In this document: positions 54,680 to 64,000 of the stretch, piece after piece
Position numbering within the stretch: the first letter of the stretch is position 1
How the letters are laid out: every line of letters starts with the position of its first letter
NCBI GenBank assembly: GCA_030180135.1
Contig: CM058239.1
Span: 65,045,823 to 65,109,822 of the forward strand
DNA: 64,000 nucleotides
Direction of reading: 5' to 3'
Origin: Orychophragmus violaceus
Lineage: Eukaryota > Streptophyta > Magnoliopsida > Brassicales > Brassicaceae
Notes under the pieces: model-generated
What the model was told of the DNA's origin: nothing
The model's input: only the letters and a program-made list of their open reading frames with translations
Databases searched by the model: none
Position numbers and translations under genes: made by a program

Positions 54680-56676
54680 TATAACGCCCCTTTCCCATTC
54701 TCCGCTGACCGTCGAGCTGACCGGTCAACAATCAAAGAAGAACATGACCGATCGAACCCGAGCAAGTCGAATGGGAAAAGTTCGCCACAGGACGAAGCCA
54801 AAGATAGTTCAGTTTGAGGCAAAGGCTCACACCAGTCTATCCTCGACTCCGCTATCCTCATATCCATAGCACAAGCGGTACCACTTGCACTACTTCGATG
54901 AGTTGTGTCGGTTCGGACTAAAACCTCATATCAGGGAAACAATTTCATTTCTGAGCAATCAACGTTGAGTACAATGTTTAATAGAATTTCGCAAACAATC
55001 GTCAAGTCAAATATACAAAGAAATCTACACACGAAATAAAAATAACGCCGAACCGAGAAAACACCCAAAAATCACGAATCAAATCCCGTCACAAGCAGCC
55101 CGAAACCACACTGAGGATCTCCCGCGTCCGTCGCTGCTAAACCTGAAAAACACAAAAAGAGTCCAATGAGCGATCTAAGATCACCCAGTGAATCGGCTCC
55201 CCACTAACGGCTTCTAATCTACCTAAGTCTACAAATTTCCGCCCCAAAACCCAAAATAACAATCAACAGGAATAATGGTCGATCACGCACTACCATGTCG
55301 TGATAAACCCAAACACACACAATCAATGCCAAAGATAAAGAGGATTAAGGGAAATCGAAGGCACTGCGGCACATGTCCTCGATTGGACTCGATCTATCTA
55401 TCGCGCTACAAAAGAAAGAACAAACAACACTAGGCCCTACGAACTTGGTAACTTCCACGGGTTTACAGCGTCACCTATATAGTAACTAACCCACGACTCC
55501 TAAACGTGAACACACGGTCCCACGAATAGGACACCGTTCTCAGTCCCTTGATACGCGGTGACTCGGACTACCCCTAGATAGCCAAGGATTCCATGTGATT
55601 CAGACAGAGATTCCACACACCTACCGGCGTCACCCGATAGGTTAACACCATAACCAGAATCACCATGATCTGATTAGGTAAAACCCGAGGATCCAATCGG
55701 GTCGGAAGTACCAGAACGTAATCAAAACCTAGGCTTGCGGAATCTAACTCGCCCTAGAGTCCTAGTGCAGAAATGTAAACACGCAGACTCGCTGGGACTC
55801 TAGCACAAATCACGAAATCAACAACAATAATAATAACAGTTCCCAACTATTCCGCAAGCCACTACACTACCACACCACCGCTCTGACTAGGTCAGATACC
55901 TATTCAGTACCAACTAACTTACCTGGTCCCGTGACCGGAGTAAGTGTCCACAATGACTGCTCGGCCCAACACCGAGCAGTCTAACAAGCCTGCACACAAA
56001 GCTCAACACAACACAATAATCACAACAATCATTCACGCAATCACAATCAATCACAACAATCACAGCAATTACAACACAAGCAGGCCTATTAGGGTTTCTA
56101 AGTCTTTTAATCCGTTCTCGTCCGCTACCTTGGGTTAGCGGATTGCTATCCCGTAGACGGCTTACAACACACTCCACTTCCTTATTTAAACCATTCTAGA
56201 TATCTTTTATTAACTCCTCGATCCGTCGGTTTAGAGTTAGTAAAATTAGTAACTCCCCGACGTCTCATTATTAACTAACTTTATTCATTACCCGATTCCG
56301 CTATTAAACCCCGTTACAATATCCTATACGCCCGTTTAGGTTTAACTCATATTTTAATGTCGTCTTAATTCCCGTATATAGATTCATTAATTATCGTCCT
56401 TAATACATATATATACATATACGATCCTATTCAATCGGTGTCTATATGAATGCACCAATCAATCATTACTAACAACCTAGCGGCACACAACCAATTAACC
56501 TTTTAATTCTTTAAACCCTAACATGCTTAATCGATCCTAACCGGTTTATCATTAAACGTCCAATCAATTATTAATTACTAATCAGGTTAATTAACGGGCA
56601 TGCAATCTTAGCACTACGGTTTCTCGATTTCCGGTCTAAATGAATCTAAAGGTTTGTGAGCCGACTCACAGTGAGA
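54680..56676 (-). repeat. Element C 5' LTR, distal part (before copia insertion)
   Basis: Collinear with 48115-50140 with scattered substitutions and small deletions (for example near 55600, where about 30 bp is missing). The terminal CA is changed to TA. The remainder of the LTR resumes at 63548. Confidence 0.88.
56672..56676. repeat. Target duplication TGAGA of the copia insertion (left)
   Basis: Repeated at 63548-63552. A single copy exists in the empty site of the other LTR near 50136-50145. Confidence 0.93.
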
Positions 56677-57354
56677 TGTTGGGAATGTCCTGAAATCTAT
56701 TGTACTTACTCTGAGAGAAAGTCGAATTGTCGAGATGAGACAATCATATGACACTAGGAAGTCATAACGCTTTGCTAGAAGCCACTTATGATCAATGGGT
56801 TGAGAACTCATTGCTAGTGTTATATGATCCTACAGGGGTCACACACCTAAGCAAACTGGACGTTGTATGTGAGGTTGATCATTAATGTAATGATCGGGTG
56901 AATGCATATTTGATATGCATTCAATACTAAGTTTCTGGGCAGTATCGATCGACGCACTAAGTGTGTCGGTCGACACAACTCTCGGATTACCAGATTAATT
57001 CGGTTTAATCGTTGGTTAATTCCATTGTGGTTTAAGTCGATATATAAGATATATGGTCGACCTATACTCGATCTTAACCTAATTGACAGCCACCAGAAAA
57101 GAAACAGAAACCTCTTGAGAGATCTGATCTCTAAAGGCACTAGCATCCCTTCTGTTCAGTTTGTGTGCGTGTGGATACCAGTAGAGGCGCAGCATTTGAG
57201 GCGCTCTAGATCTCGATTATCTGCAAATCTTCCGCTGCTAAACACCAGGTAATTCTGAGATCCCAATGATTCAATTACATGAACCCTAGATCCTAGGCTT
57301 GGAATTCAGACCAGGGTTGCCTAATTGGATTAGGAACTGCTAGAAATTCCTTCA
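56677..57354 (+). repeat. Copia 5' LTR
   Basis: TATA box TATATAAG at 57041. One CGATCG/CGGTCG pair at 56946/56967, about 75-95 bp upstream of it. By eye about 1.5% different from the 3' LTR apart from a 45-bp length difference. Confidence 0.92.
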
Positions 57355-57355
57355 G

Positions 57356-57368
57356 CGGTATCAGAGCC
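57356..57368 (+). other. Copia primer-binding site (iMet type, first base changed)
   Basis: CGGTATCAGAGCC; the usual plant site is TGGTATCAGAGC. Confidence 0.75.
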
Positions 57369-58455
57369 TTAGGGTTCCATTGAATCTGCAGCATGTTGAT
57401 TAGATTAGTTGAATCTGGATCTCTGTATAGTTGATACAAGCATGCTAAAATTCGTTTTCATGAAAAATCTAGTTTTAGGTTTTTGGCTTGAAAATCGATT
57501 AGGGTTTATCGCTCTGTGTCGATCGACACCAATTCGGTATCGGTCGACACAGAAGGATAACCCGAATAAAATTGTTTTGCCTAGTGTCGATCGACACAAG
57601 AGTTGTGTCGGTCGACACCAACCTCGCGAAATTGATAAATCGGTTCAATTGGATTAGACCGGTTATCGAGCTTGGTTAATGATGGTTGAAAACTGTGAAT
57701 GATTTAATTGCGATTGGTTTGATAAGGTTGGTATCGACCGATGCTAGTGTAGCATCGATCGACACTGACCGGTATTCAAAACCGGATCAATTGGATTGAT
57801 CGGTTATCGCGGATTGTTTTGGTTATTCTGCATCGATCGACACTGAAGTAGTGTCGGTCGACATGAGATTCGATGATTTAGGTTATGGAACCTGAAATCA
57901 CAGAACCAAAGCAAGATAAATCAATTAATTAGAAGAATTAAAACATAATAAAACTGAACGTTTTAAATGGTTCTGTTCCTCAATCAAATATCAAGTGATA
58001 CTTGATGTCTTTCCAATCTTGTCAACTGTCAAGACTCGTTTCATTGTGCGATAGATTTGCAGTGCAAGGTGTCCACAATTACATGAGTAAGGAAGGAGGT
58101 AATCGTGTTGATAGGCTTGCAGTGCAAGGTATCAACAATTACATGACTTAAGAGATTGGTTTACTTGACTGGGCTATCAAAATCGTTTTGGGCCCAGAGA
58201 CATCAGGTGGATTTGACATGAGATGTCAATCCACAACCAAGAGTTATATTGGATATAACTAGCAAAGAGTTGCTTACCTAGATAACTAATATTTGGGTGA
58301 TAGCCAGTGGCTCACTCAAGATTAGTGAAGTATGGGTCTTGGATCATTATATTCATTTGATGAAACATTGTTTTGAATATAATGCGAGTCTTCTTAATAG
58401 TTAAGATTTCTCATTTCTTGAACATCATAACTAAAACCTCCCTTGTTTTTCAGCT
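57369..58455 (+). other. Copia leader with four CGATCG pairs
   Basis: Pairs at 57520/57541, 57588/57609, 57735/57756 (reverse order, CGACCG first) and 57834/57855. A polypyrimidine-CAG (TTGTTTTTCAG) ends just before the gag ATG and looks like a 3' splice site. No protein gene. Confidence 0.65.
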
Positions 58456-59334
58456 ATGTCTAGCACAAACCATCGTAACAATTTCTCCCTGCGATCCGTC
58501 CTTGAAAAGGAAAAGTTAAATGGATCAAACTTTCTTGAATGGTATCGGAACTTGAGAATTGTTCTGAAACAGGAGAAAAAGGACTATGTCCTTGAGAAAT
58601 TTCTCCCCAAGAAGTACCGGGCCAATGCCTGGCAGTCAGATAAGGATGCTTGGGATAATCATTCTAATGATGCGGTGGATGTGAGTTGTCTCATGTTGGC
58701 TACCATGAACTCGGAATTGCAGAAGCATTATGAGTATGTGGAGTCGCCAAAAGAGATGATCACTGGCCTGAAAGGTATGTTTCAGGAGCAGGCACGAACT
58801 CAGAGATACCAGACGGTAAGATCTCTGATTGAGTGCAAGCTACCAAAGGGCGAACCAGTTAGTCCTCATGTCATTAAGATGATGGGTTATATTGATAACC
58901 TGGGGAAACTGGATTGTCCCATTAGCCAAGAGTTGGCTACTGACATCATTCTACAGTCACTGCCGTCAAGCTATGATCAATTTGTTATGAACTACAACAT
59001 GAACAACTTGACGAAGACGTTGACTGAATTGCATGGGATGCTTAAGACTGCTGAACCTAACATCAAGAAGGACACTGCAAATGTCCTTATGGTACAAAAG
59101 GGTAAAAAGTTTAAGAAACTTGGTAAGAACAAAGGTGATGGCAAGACGAGCTCGATTGTGAATCCAAGCGAGTCTGGTCATGCTCCTAAGGTTAAAACCA
59201 GTCCTTCTGAAGATGTTAAGTGCCGTTATTGTAATGGTTATGGGCATTTGAAAATAAACTGCAATAAATTCTTGGAAGATTATGAGAAGCTGAAGAAGAC
59301 GTACGAGACTTCTTCTTCAGGTATTATGTTATAG
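58456..59334 (+). CDS. Copia gag (292 aa, open)
   Basis: The start ATG gives MSSTNHRNNFSLRSVLEKEK. It contains the UBN2-type copia gag domain (LNGSNFLEWYRNLRIVLKQE, LMLATMNSELQKHYE, then ELATDIILQSLPSSYDQF). A Lys-rich linker follows, and then one CCHC knuckle, CRYCNGYGHLKINC, near residue 258. Its length is normal for the family up to the point where pol should follow. It is the only fully open part of the element. It would form the RNA-packaging particle. Confidence 0.88.
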   Translation: MSSTNHRNNFSLRSVLEKEKLNGSNFLEWYRNLRIVLKQEKKDYVLEKFLPKKYRANAWQSDKDAWDNHSNDAVDVSCLMLATMNSELQKHYEYVESPKEMITGLKGMFQEQARTQRYQTVRSLIECKLPKGEPVSPHVIKMMGYIDNLGKLDCPISQELATDIILQSLPSSYDQFVMNYNMNNLTKTLTELHGMLKTAEPNIKKDTANVLMVQKGKKFKKLGKNKGDGKTSSIVNPSESGHAPKVKTSPSEDVKCRYCNGYGHLKINCNKFLEDYEKLKKTYETSSSGIML

Positions 59335-61991
59335 AAGTAAATGTTACTTCTTATAATCCTACTTATTGGGTATTAGATACCAGCTGTGGTACTCATATTT
59401 TGTGAAAATGTGCAGGGCCTGAGCAAAAGTAGGACTATGGAGAAAGGACAAGTGGATCTATGCGTGGGAAATGGAGCAAGAGTTGCTGCATTAGCCGCAA
59501 GAGTATTTCATTTGTTTTCTTTTATGGCATGTTTTGAACTTAAAACTGCTACTATGTACCTTCTATGAGCAGAAAGATTATTTCTATTCCTTGTTTGGAT
59601 ATGGAAGGATATCAGTTTTCAAATTAAGAATAAGTGTTATTCATTTGATTACAGTGATATATTTTATAGTAGCAATCCATTAGAAAATGGACTTTATGTT
59701 CTAAACAAGAATGTGCCTAACTATAACATTAATACCAAGAGATTCAAGTCAAATGATACGAATCGAACTTCTCTCTAGCATTGTCGTTTTGGGCCACATA
59801 AATGAGAAATAGATTCAGAAGCTCCATAGTGATGAGCTTTTGGGCTCATCTGATTATGAATCATAATGAGTAAAGTGAATCTTGTTTATTGGGTAAAATG
59901 ACGAAGGCCCCTTTCAACAAAGGCAATATCGATCGACACAAACGGTGCGTCGGTCGATAAAGGTTGCGAACGAACAAAATGAAAGGGCCAGAGGCTTATT
60001 GGGCTTTATACATACGGATGTATATGGGCCGATGAGCACTAGTGCTAGAGGAAAATTTCAGTACTTCATTACCTTTACTGATATTTTCAGTAGGTACGGT
60101 TATGTCTTATTTATAAGACATAAGTCAGAATCTTTGAGAAGTTCAAAGAGTTCCAAAATGAAGTACATAATCAATTTGGCAAAGGTATTAAACCTCTACG
60201 ATGAGATCATGGAGGTGAATACTTAAGTCAAGAATTTAGTGATCATCTGAGAGATTGTGAAAGTGTTTCACAATTCACTCCTCCTGAATCGGACTTTATT
60301 AGATATGGTTCGATCAATGATGAGTCACTTAGATCTTCCATTATCCTTCTAAGAATACGCTCTAGAAATGTCTGAGTTTACATTAAATAGAGTTTCATCA
60401 AAATCAGTTACAGAGATACCACATGAGATGTGGAATGGAAATGTTTCTGATTTATCCATCATGGAGATTTGGAGTTGCGAGACTTATATAAAACGTTTAA
60501 TCTCTCATAAGCTCACACCCAAATCTGATAAGTGCTACTTCATTGGTTGTCCTAACAAAACCAAGGCATGTTACTTTTACAACCAGTTCGAGAACAAATT
60601 GTTTGTTGCTCGGAATTATGTTCTCTTAAGAAAGACTTTCTTTCCAAGAATAACAGTGGGAGTAAAAGTACAACTCGAAGAAATTCGAAAGTCACAGGAG
60701 ACTGCTCAACCTGATGAGGAAGAGCAGCAGTTGGATCTACAAAGAGTTTTAGAACCTGCACCTGTGGTGCCTAAAGTTTATAAAGGATCTGGTGAATGTA
60801 TATTCGATGTACATTCAAATGCGAGTTTCTGAAGAAGTGTCGATCGACACAAACGTTGTATCGATCGACACAGATCGCGAACCAAAATATTTTGGTTTAT
60901 GACTCAGTTAACTACGGTTTAAATCTTGGTTAATTAGGTCGTGGTAAAAATATACATATGAGATATGTGTGCGCGACTTTTACAGGAAACTGAAGCTCGC
61001 AGATCCGAAAGGATCCGTCACGAACCCGAGAAATGTGGATTTCTCGTAACCAATTGCCGTGATCTACTGATCATTGAAAGTGACGGGCCTGCGAAGTTTG
61101 AAGAAGCAATGATGGGCCTTGACTCCGAAAATGGCTGAAAGCCACTGAATCCGAAATAGGATCCATGTCACAGAACCAAGTATGACTTGGGTTGACTTAC
61201 CCGATGGTGTAGAAGCCATTGTGAGTAAATGGGTTTTCAAGAAGAAAAGTTGACATAGATGTACAAAGCTAGGTTGGTGGCAAAAGGTTTCAAGCTAATT
61301 CATGGTATTGACTATGAAGAAACCTATTCCCAGTCAATGTGCTTAAGTCCATTCGGATTCTCCTAGCAATCGCCACTCATAATGGTTATGAGATCTGGCA
61401 GATGGATGTGAAAACAGTTTTCCTTAAAGGAATTCTGGAAAGGGACGTGTACGTGACACAACCTGAAGTTTTCATTGATCCTAATGAAGCTAGGAAGATA
61501 TGCAAGCTTCATCGGTCCATTTATGGATTAAAGCAAGCATCTCGGAGTTGGAATCTTCGTTTTAATGAAGTAGTCAAAAGGTTTGACTCCTTCAGGAACG
61601 AAGAGGAACCATGTGTTTACAAGAAAAATAGTGGGAGCGCAATTGCATTTCTAGTATTGTATGTTGATAACATACTACTTCTCGGAAAAGAAGATCCATC
61701 GTTTCAGTCTGTTTAGACCTGACTCGAAAGTTGTTTTTCGATAAAATTATGGGAGAAACCGTATACATTCTTGGAATAAGAATCTATGGAGATAGATTGG
61801 ACAAGCTAATTGGATTGTGTCAAGACACTTATGGTGATAAGGTCTTGAACATGTCCAATATGCATGATTCCAAGAAGGGCTTCGTGCAAATGACTCTTGG
61901 TATTACTCTTAGCAAGACGCAGTGTCCTTCGACACACGCTGAGCAAGAGCGAATGAGGGTCAGACTATTGCTAAAGGCATTAGATGTCTGA
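59335..61991 (+). pseudogene. Copia pol remnants (protease, integrase, RT)
   Basis: Protease trace at about 59368 (YWVLDTSCGTHI), then a shift. Integrase fragment 59945-60226 (GLLGFIHTDVYGPMS, FTDIFSRYGYVLF), split by a CGATCG pair at 59930/59951. 60368-60832 holds SDKCYFIGCPNKTKACYFY. A further pair lies at 60841/60862. RT at 61339-61716: LLAIATHNGYEIWQMDVKT, KLHRSIYGLKQASRSW, then YVDNILL where the family has YVDD. 61731-61991 continues to LSKTQCPSTHAEQERM and stops; RNase H is absent. Many stops and shifts; dead. Confidence 0.85.
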
Positions 61992-62824
61992 AGATGTGAT
62001 CTTAATTTTAGTGGGAGTTGTTGTTGTTAATTTTAGTTATGATATGATATTCGTATAAACATAATTTGATTATGTTATTGAAATCTGACATGTGTATTAT
62101 TTAATAATGGTTATTAAATAATAGTCCCAAAGTAATTTATGACATTTTATAGGTCATCAAGTATGTGACTTGATCATGAAACCCTATAGATAATAAATGA
62201 CATAAATTATGTTGGTCCCTGGTCAAGGTTGTTAAAATGGGACATTAACAACCACGTGAGACTAGTATGTGAGGTGACTGATGACTAAGTTTCATGGAGT
62301 CATTAATAAGAGTATTAAAGTCAATCACGTAGATATGTGTTGGAGAACACATGATCGGACATGACCCACTGATGAGAACTCTACGGGATAGTTATATAAG
62401 TGTCATTCGAGTTTTCATTACGACTATAGAGTATAGTCCTTAGACCTGAGTTCATCATGTTTTCTTACATGTGAATTGGTCCGCTTTAACCTTGTCAAAC
62501 GTCAGCCTTAACTGGTGATTATAAAGGCATTGATTGGGCGTATCATGAAGTGTGTGAAGAAACAGGGATGGAACAAGATGGGATTTGTCCCTCCTATATA
62601 ACAGGAGATAAATATCTCAGGGCCCATCGAAGATTTGATACTGAGAAATGTGTGGCCACACTCAAACGAGGTGATTGTCAGTCGTTTGTCTTGTCAGTAT
62701 AAATCGGAGTTCGATGAACATGATCTTGGCTAAATAAGGGTGACACAGATCTTGCCTTATGCTAGATCGAGATATAGTGACGAAGGGATTAAAGGAATAG
62801 ATGATTCCAGTACAAGTGGGAGAT
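61992..62824 (+). other. Copia 3' untranslated region and polypurine tract
   Basis: No coding sequence. AAGTGGGAGAT at 62814-62824 is the polypurine tract just before the 3' LTR. Confidence 0.65.
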
Positions 62825-63547
62825 TGTTGGGAATGTCCTGAAATTTATTGTACTTACTCTGAGAGAAAGTCGAATTGTCGAGATGAGACAATCATATGAC
62901 ACTAGGCAGTCATAACGCTTTGCTAGAAGCCACTTATTATCAATGGGTTGAGAACTCATTGCTAGTGTTATATGATCCTACAGGGTCACACACCTAAGCA
63001 AACTGGACGTTGTATGTGAGGTTGATCATTAATGTAATGATCGGGTGAATGCATATTTGATATGCATTCAATACTAAGTTTCTGGGCAGTATCGATCGAC
63101 GCACTAAGTGTGTCGGTCGACACAGATCGGCAGTGTCGATCGACACAAAGAGTGTGTCGGTCGACACAACTCGCGGATTACCAGATTAATTCGGTTTAAT
63201 CGTTGGTTAATTCCATTGTGGTTTAAGTCGACATATATAAGATATATGGTCGACCTAAACTCGATCTTAACCTAATTGACAGCCACCAGAAAAGAAACAG
63301 AAACCTCTTGAGAGATCTGATCTCTAAAGGCACTAGCATCCCTTCTGTTCAGTTTGTGTGCGTGTGGATACCAGTAGAGGCGCAGCATTTGAGGCGCTCT
63401 AGATCTCGATTATCTGCAAATCTTCCACTGCTAATCACCAGGTGATTCTGAGATCCCAATGATTCAATTACATGAACCCTAGATCCTAGGCTTGGAATTC
63501 AGACCAGGGTTGCCTAATTGGATTAGGAACTGCTAGAAATTCCTTCA
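62825..63547 (+). repeat. Copia 3' LTR with an extra CGATCG pair
   Basis: As the 5' LTR but with a second pair (63137/63158) next to the first (63093/63114), making it 45 bp longer. Followed by target duplication TGAGA. Confidence 0.92.
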
Positions 63548-64000
63548 TGAGATAGGCGCGGAATGACGGCTCGATGCGGATGTGAATCCCGAGACGCCCG
63601 ACACGAACCCCGAACTCCCGAATCTCGAACTCCGAACCCCGAACACTCCTGAAACCTCGGAATGGCCGTGGACCAAGCGTTGACCGGCTTGATCTCCGGC
63701 GTTGACCGGCTGACCGCGTTGACCGGCGGCGTTGACCGGCTGCGTTGACCGTTGACTGACCGTTGACTTTACTTGGACCGGTTGACTTCCCAAACCAAAC
63801 CGGTTGAACCACTGAACCATCTGAACCAACTGAACCGGTCTAATTAGAACCGGTTAGGTTAAACCAGTTTTGGTCAAACGTTGACCGGTTTGACCTAACC
63901 GTTGACCAAGGCTGAACCGTGCCTAAACCGACCCATCTCCTGAACCAGACCAGACCATCCCACTCTTTGAAGAACCCGCTTCAATCTGACAGCGGCGAGG
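63548..64000 (-). repeat. Element C 5' LTR resumes (cut by window end)
   Basis: Matches 50141-50560 of the other LTR. The GTTGACC array is longer here: near 63720-63750 it has an additional GCGGCGTTGACCGGCTG-type unit. Confidence 0.88.

Larger units (their letters stand above)
56677..63547 (+). mobile_element. Copia-type LTR retrotransposon, degenerate, nested in element C
   Basis: LTRs 56677-57354 (678 bp) and 62825-63547 (723 bp) begin TGTTGGGA and end TTCA. Target duplication TGAGA flanks them. Internal order gag, protease, integrase, RT fits copia. Gag is open; pol is riddled with stops and shifts, has an Asp-to-Asn change in the RT active site, and lacks RNase H. Nine CGATCG pairs, all with 21-bp spacing, lie in its LTRs, leader and pol. 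Confidence 0.93.
48115..64000 (-). mobile_element. LTR element C (minus strand), gag only, very long LTRs
   Basis: Read on the minus strand: 5' LTR (from beyond 64000 to 54680, split by a copia insertion), primer site (54672-54653), gag (54405-53254), about 1.6 kb without clear genes, a purine tract, then 3' LTR (51643-48115). The LTRs start TGTGATACCCC and end CGTTACA (TATA in the 5' copy), in the style of plant chromoviruses. The 3-kb internal part has no pol, so the element is non-autonomous. The right end and target duplication are outside the window. It sits inside element D. Confidence 0.8.

Overview
The window is nuclear DNA of a flowering plant, almost certainly a Brassicaceae species. 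Two intron-containing host genes at 38.0-41.0 kb closely match what I know of Arabidopsis proteins: a 123-aa peroxisomal sterol carrier protein 2 ending in SKL, and a WEB/DUF827 coiled-coil protein. Nearly everything else is transposable-element (TE) DNA of families typical of crucifers (Athila-like gypsy, MULEs, hAT, copia, LINE). I see no rRNA, tRNA, CRISPR or bacterial-style operons.

Layout. 1-8.6 kb: a Mutator-like element (MULE). It has the C-terminus of a transposase (SWIM finger plus zinc knuckle) on +, and on - a multi-exon DUF1985/Ulp1-protease gene and a small GRF zinc-finger gene. Its non-coding parts are filled with the short motif AGTCTGA and its complement. 8.8-10.8 kb: decayed gypsy element (LTR, primer-binding site, gag remnant) with a different primer site. 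10.8-24.9 kb: an Athila-like family (A) arranged LTR-internal-LTR-internal-LTR. Each unit lacks pol but keeps an open ~508-aa ATHILA-ORF1-like frame. 25.8-35.7 kb: a related element (B) with gag-pol, 5-bp target duplication GACCA and two similar LTRs, broken by five in-frame stops and two frameshifts. 36.0-37.3 kb: 5'-truncated LINE. 38.0-41.0 kb: host genes SCP2 (+) and WEB-like (-), convergent. 42.2-45.2 kb: complete hAT element with TIRs and 8-bp duplication, whose transposase is broken only by three TAA codons. 45.5-48.1 kb: decayed plant-transposon protein gene. 48.1-64 kb: an LTR element (C) on the - strand with ~3.5-kb LTRs, an iMet-type primer site and only a zinc-knuckle gag. Its 5' LTR is split by a copia element (56677-63547, duplication TGAGA), and the unsplit LTR copy serves as the empty site.

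Main discovery candidates. (1) Three LTR families (A, B and the copia element) are studded with a short palindrome built on CGATCG. It occurs in pairs whose cores are 19-22 bp apart, exactly 21 bp in all nine copia pairs. The pairs lie in LTR promoters, leaders, every inter-domain linker of element B's polyprotein and around the ORF1 module, and pair number differs between sister copies. (2) The MULE couples a DUF1985/Ulp1 gene with dozens of AGTCTGA motifs concentrated in its non-coding DNA. This resembles the VANDAL/VANC design, in which an element-encoded protein recognises a short motif repeated in its own element. (3) Element C's LTR holds a dense array of TTGAC (W-box) cores. All functional statements on these are inference. 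Pattern counts and divergences were made by eye.
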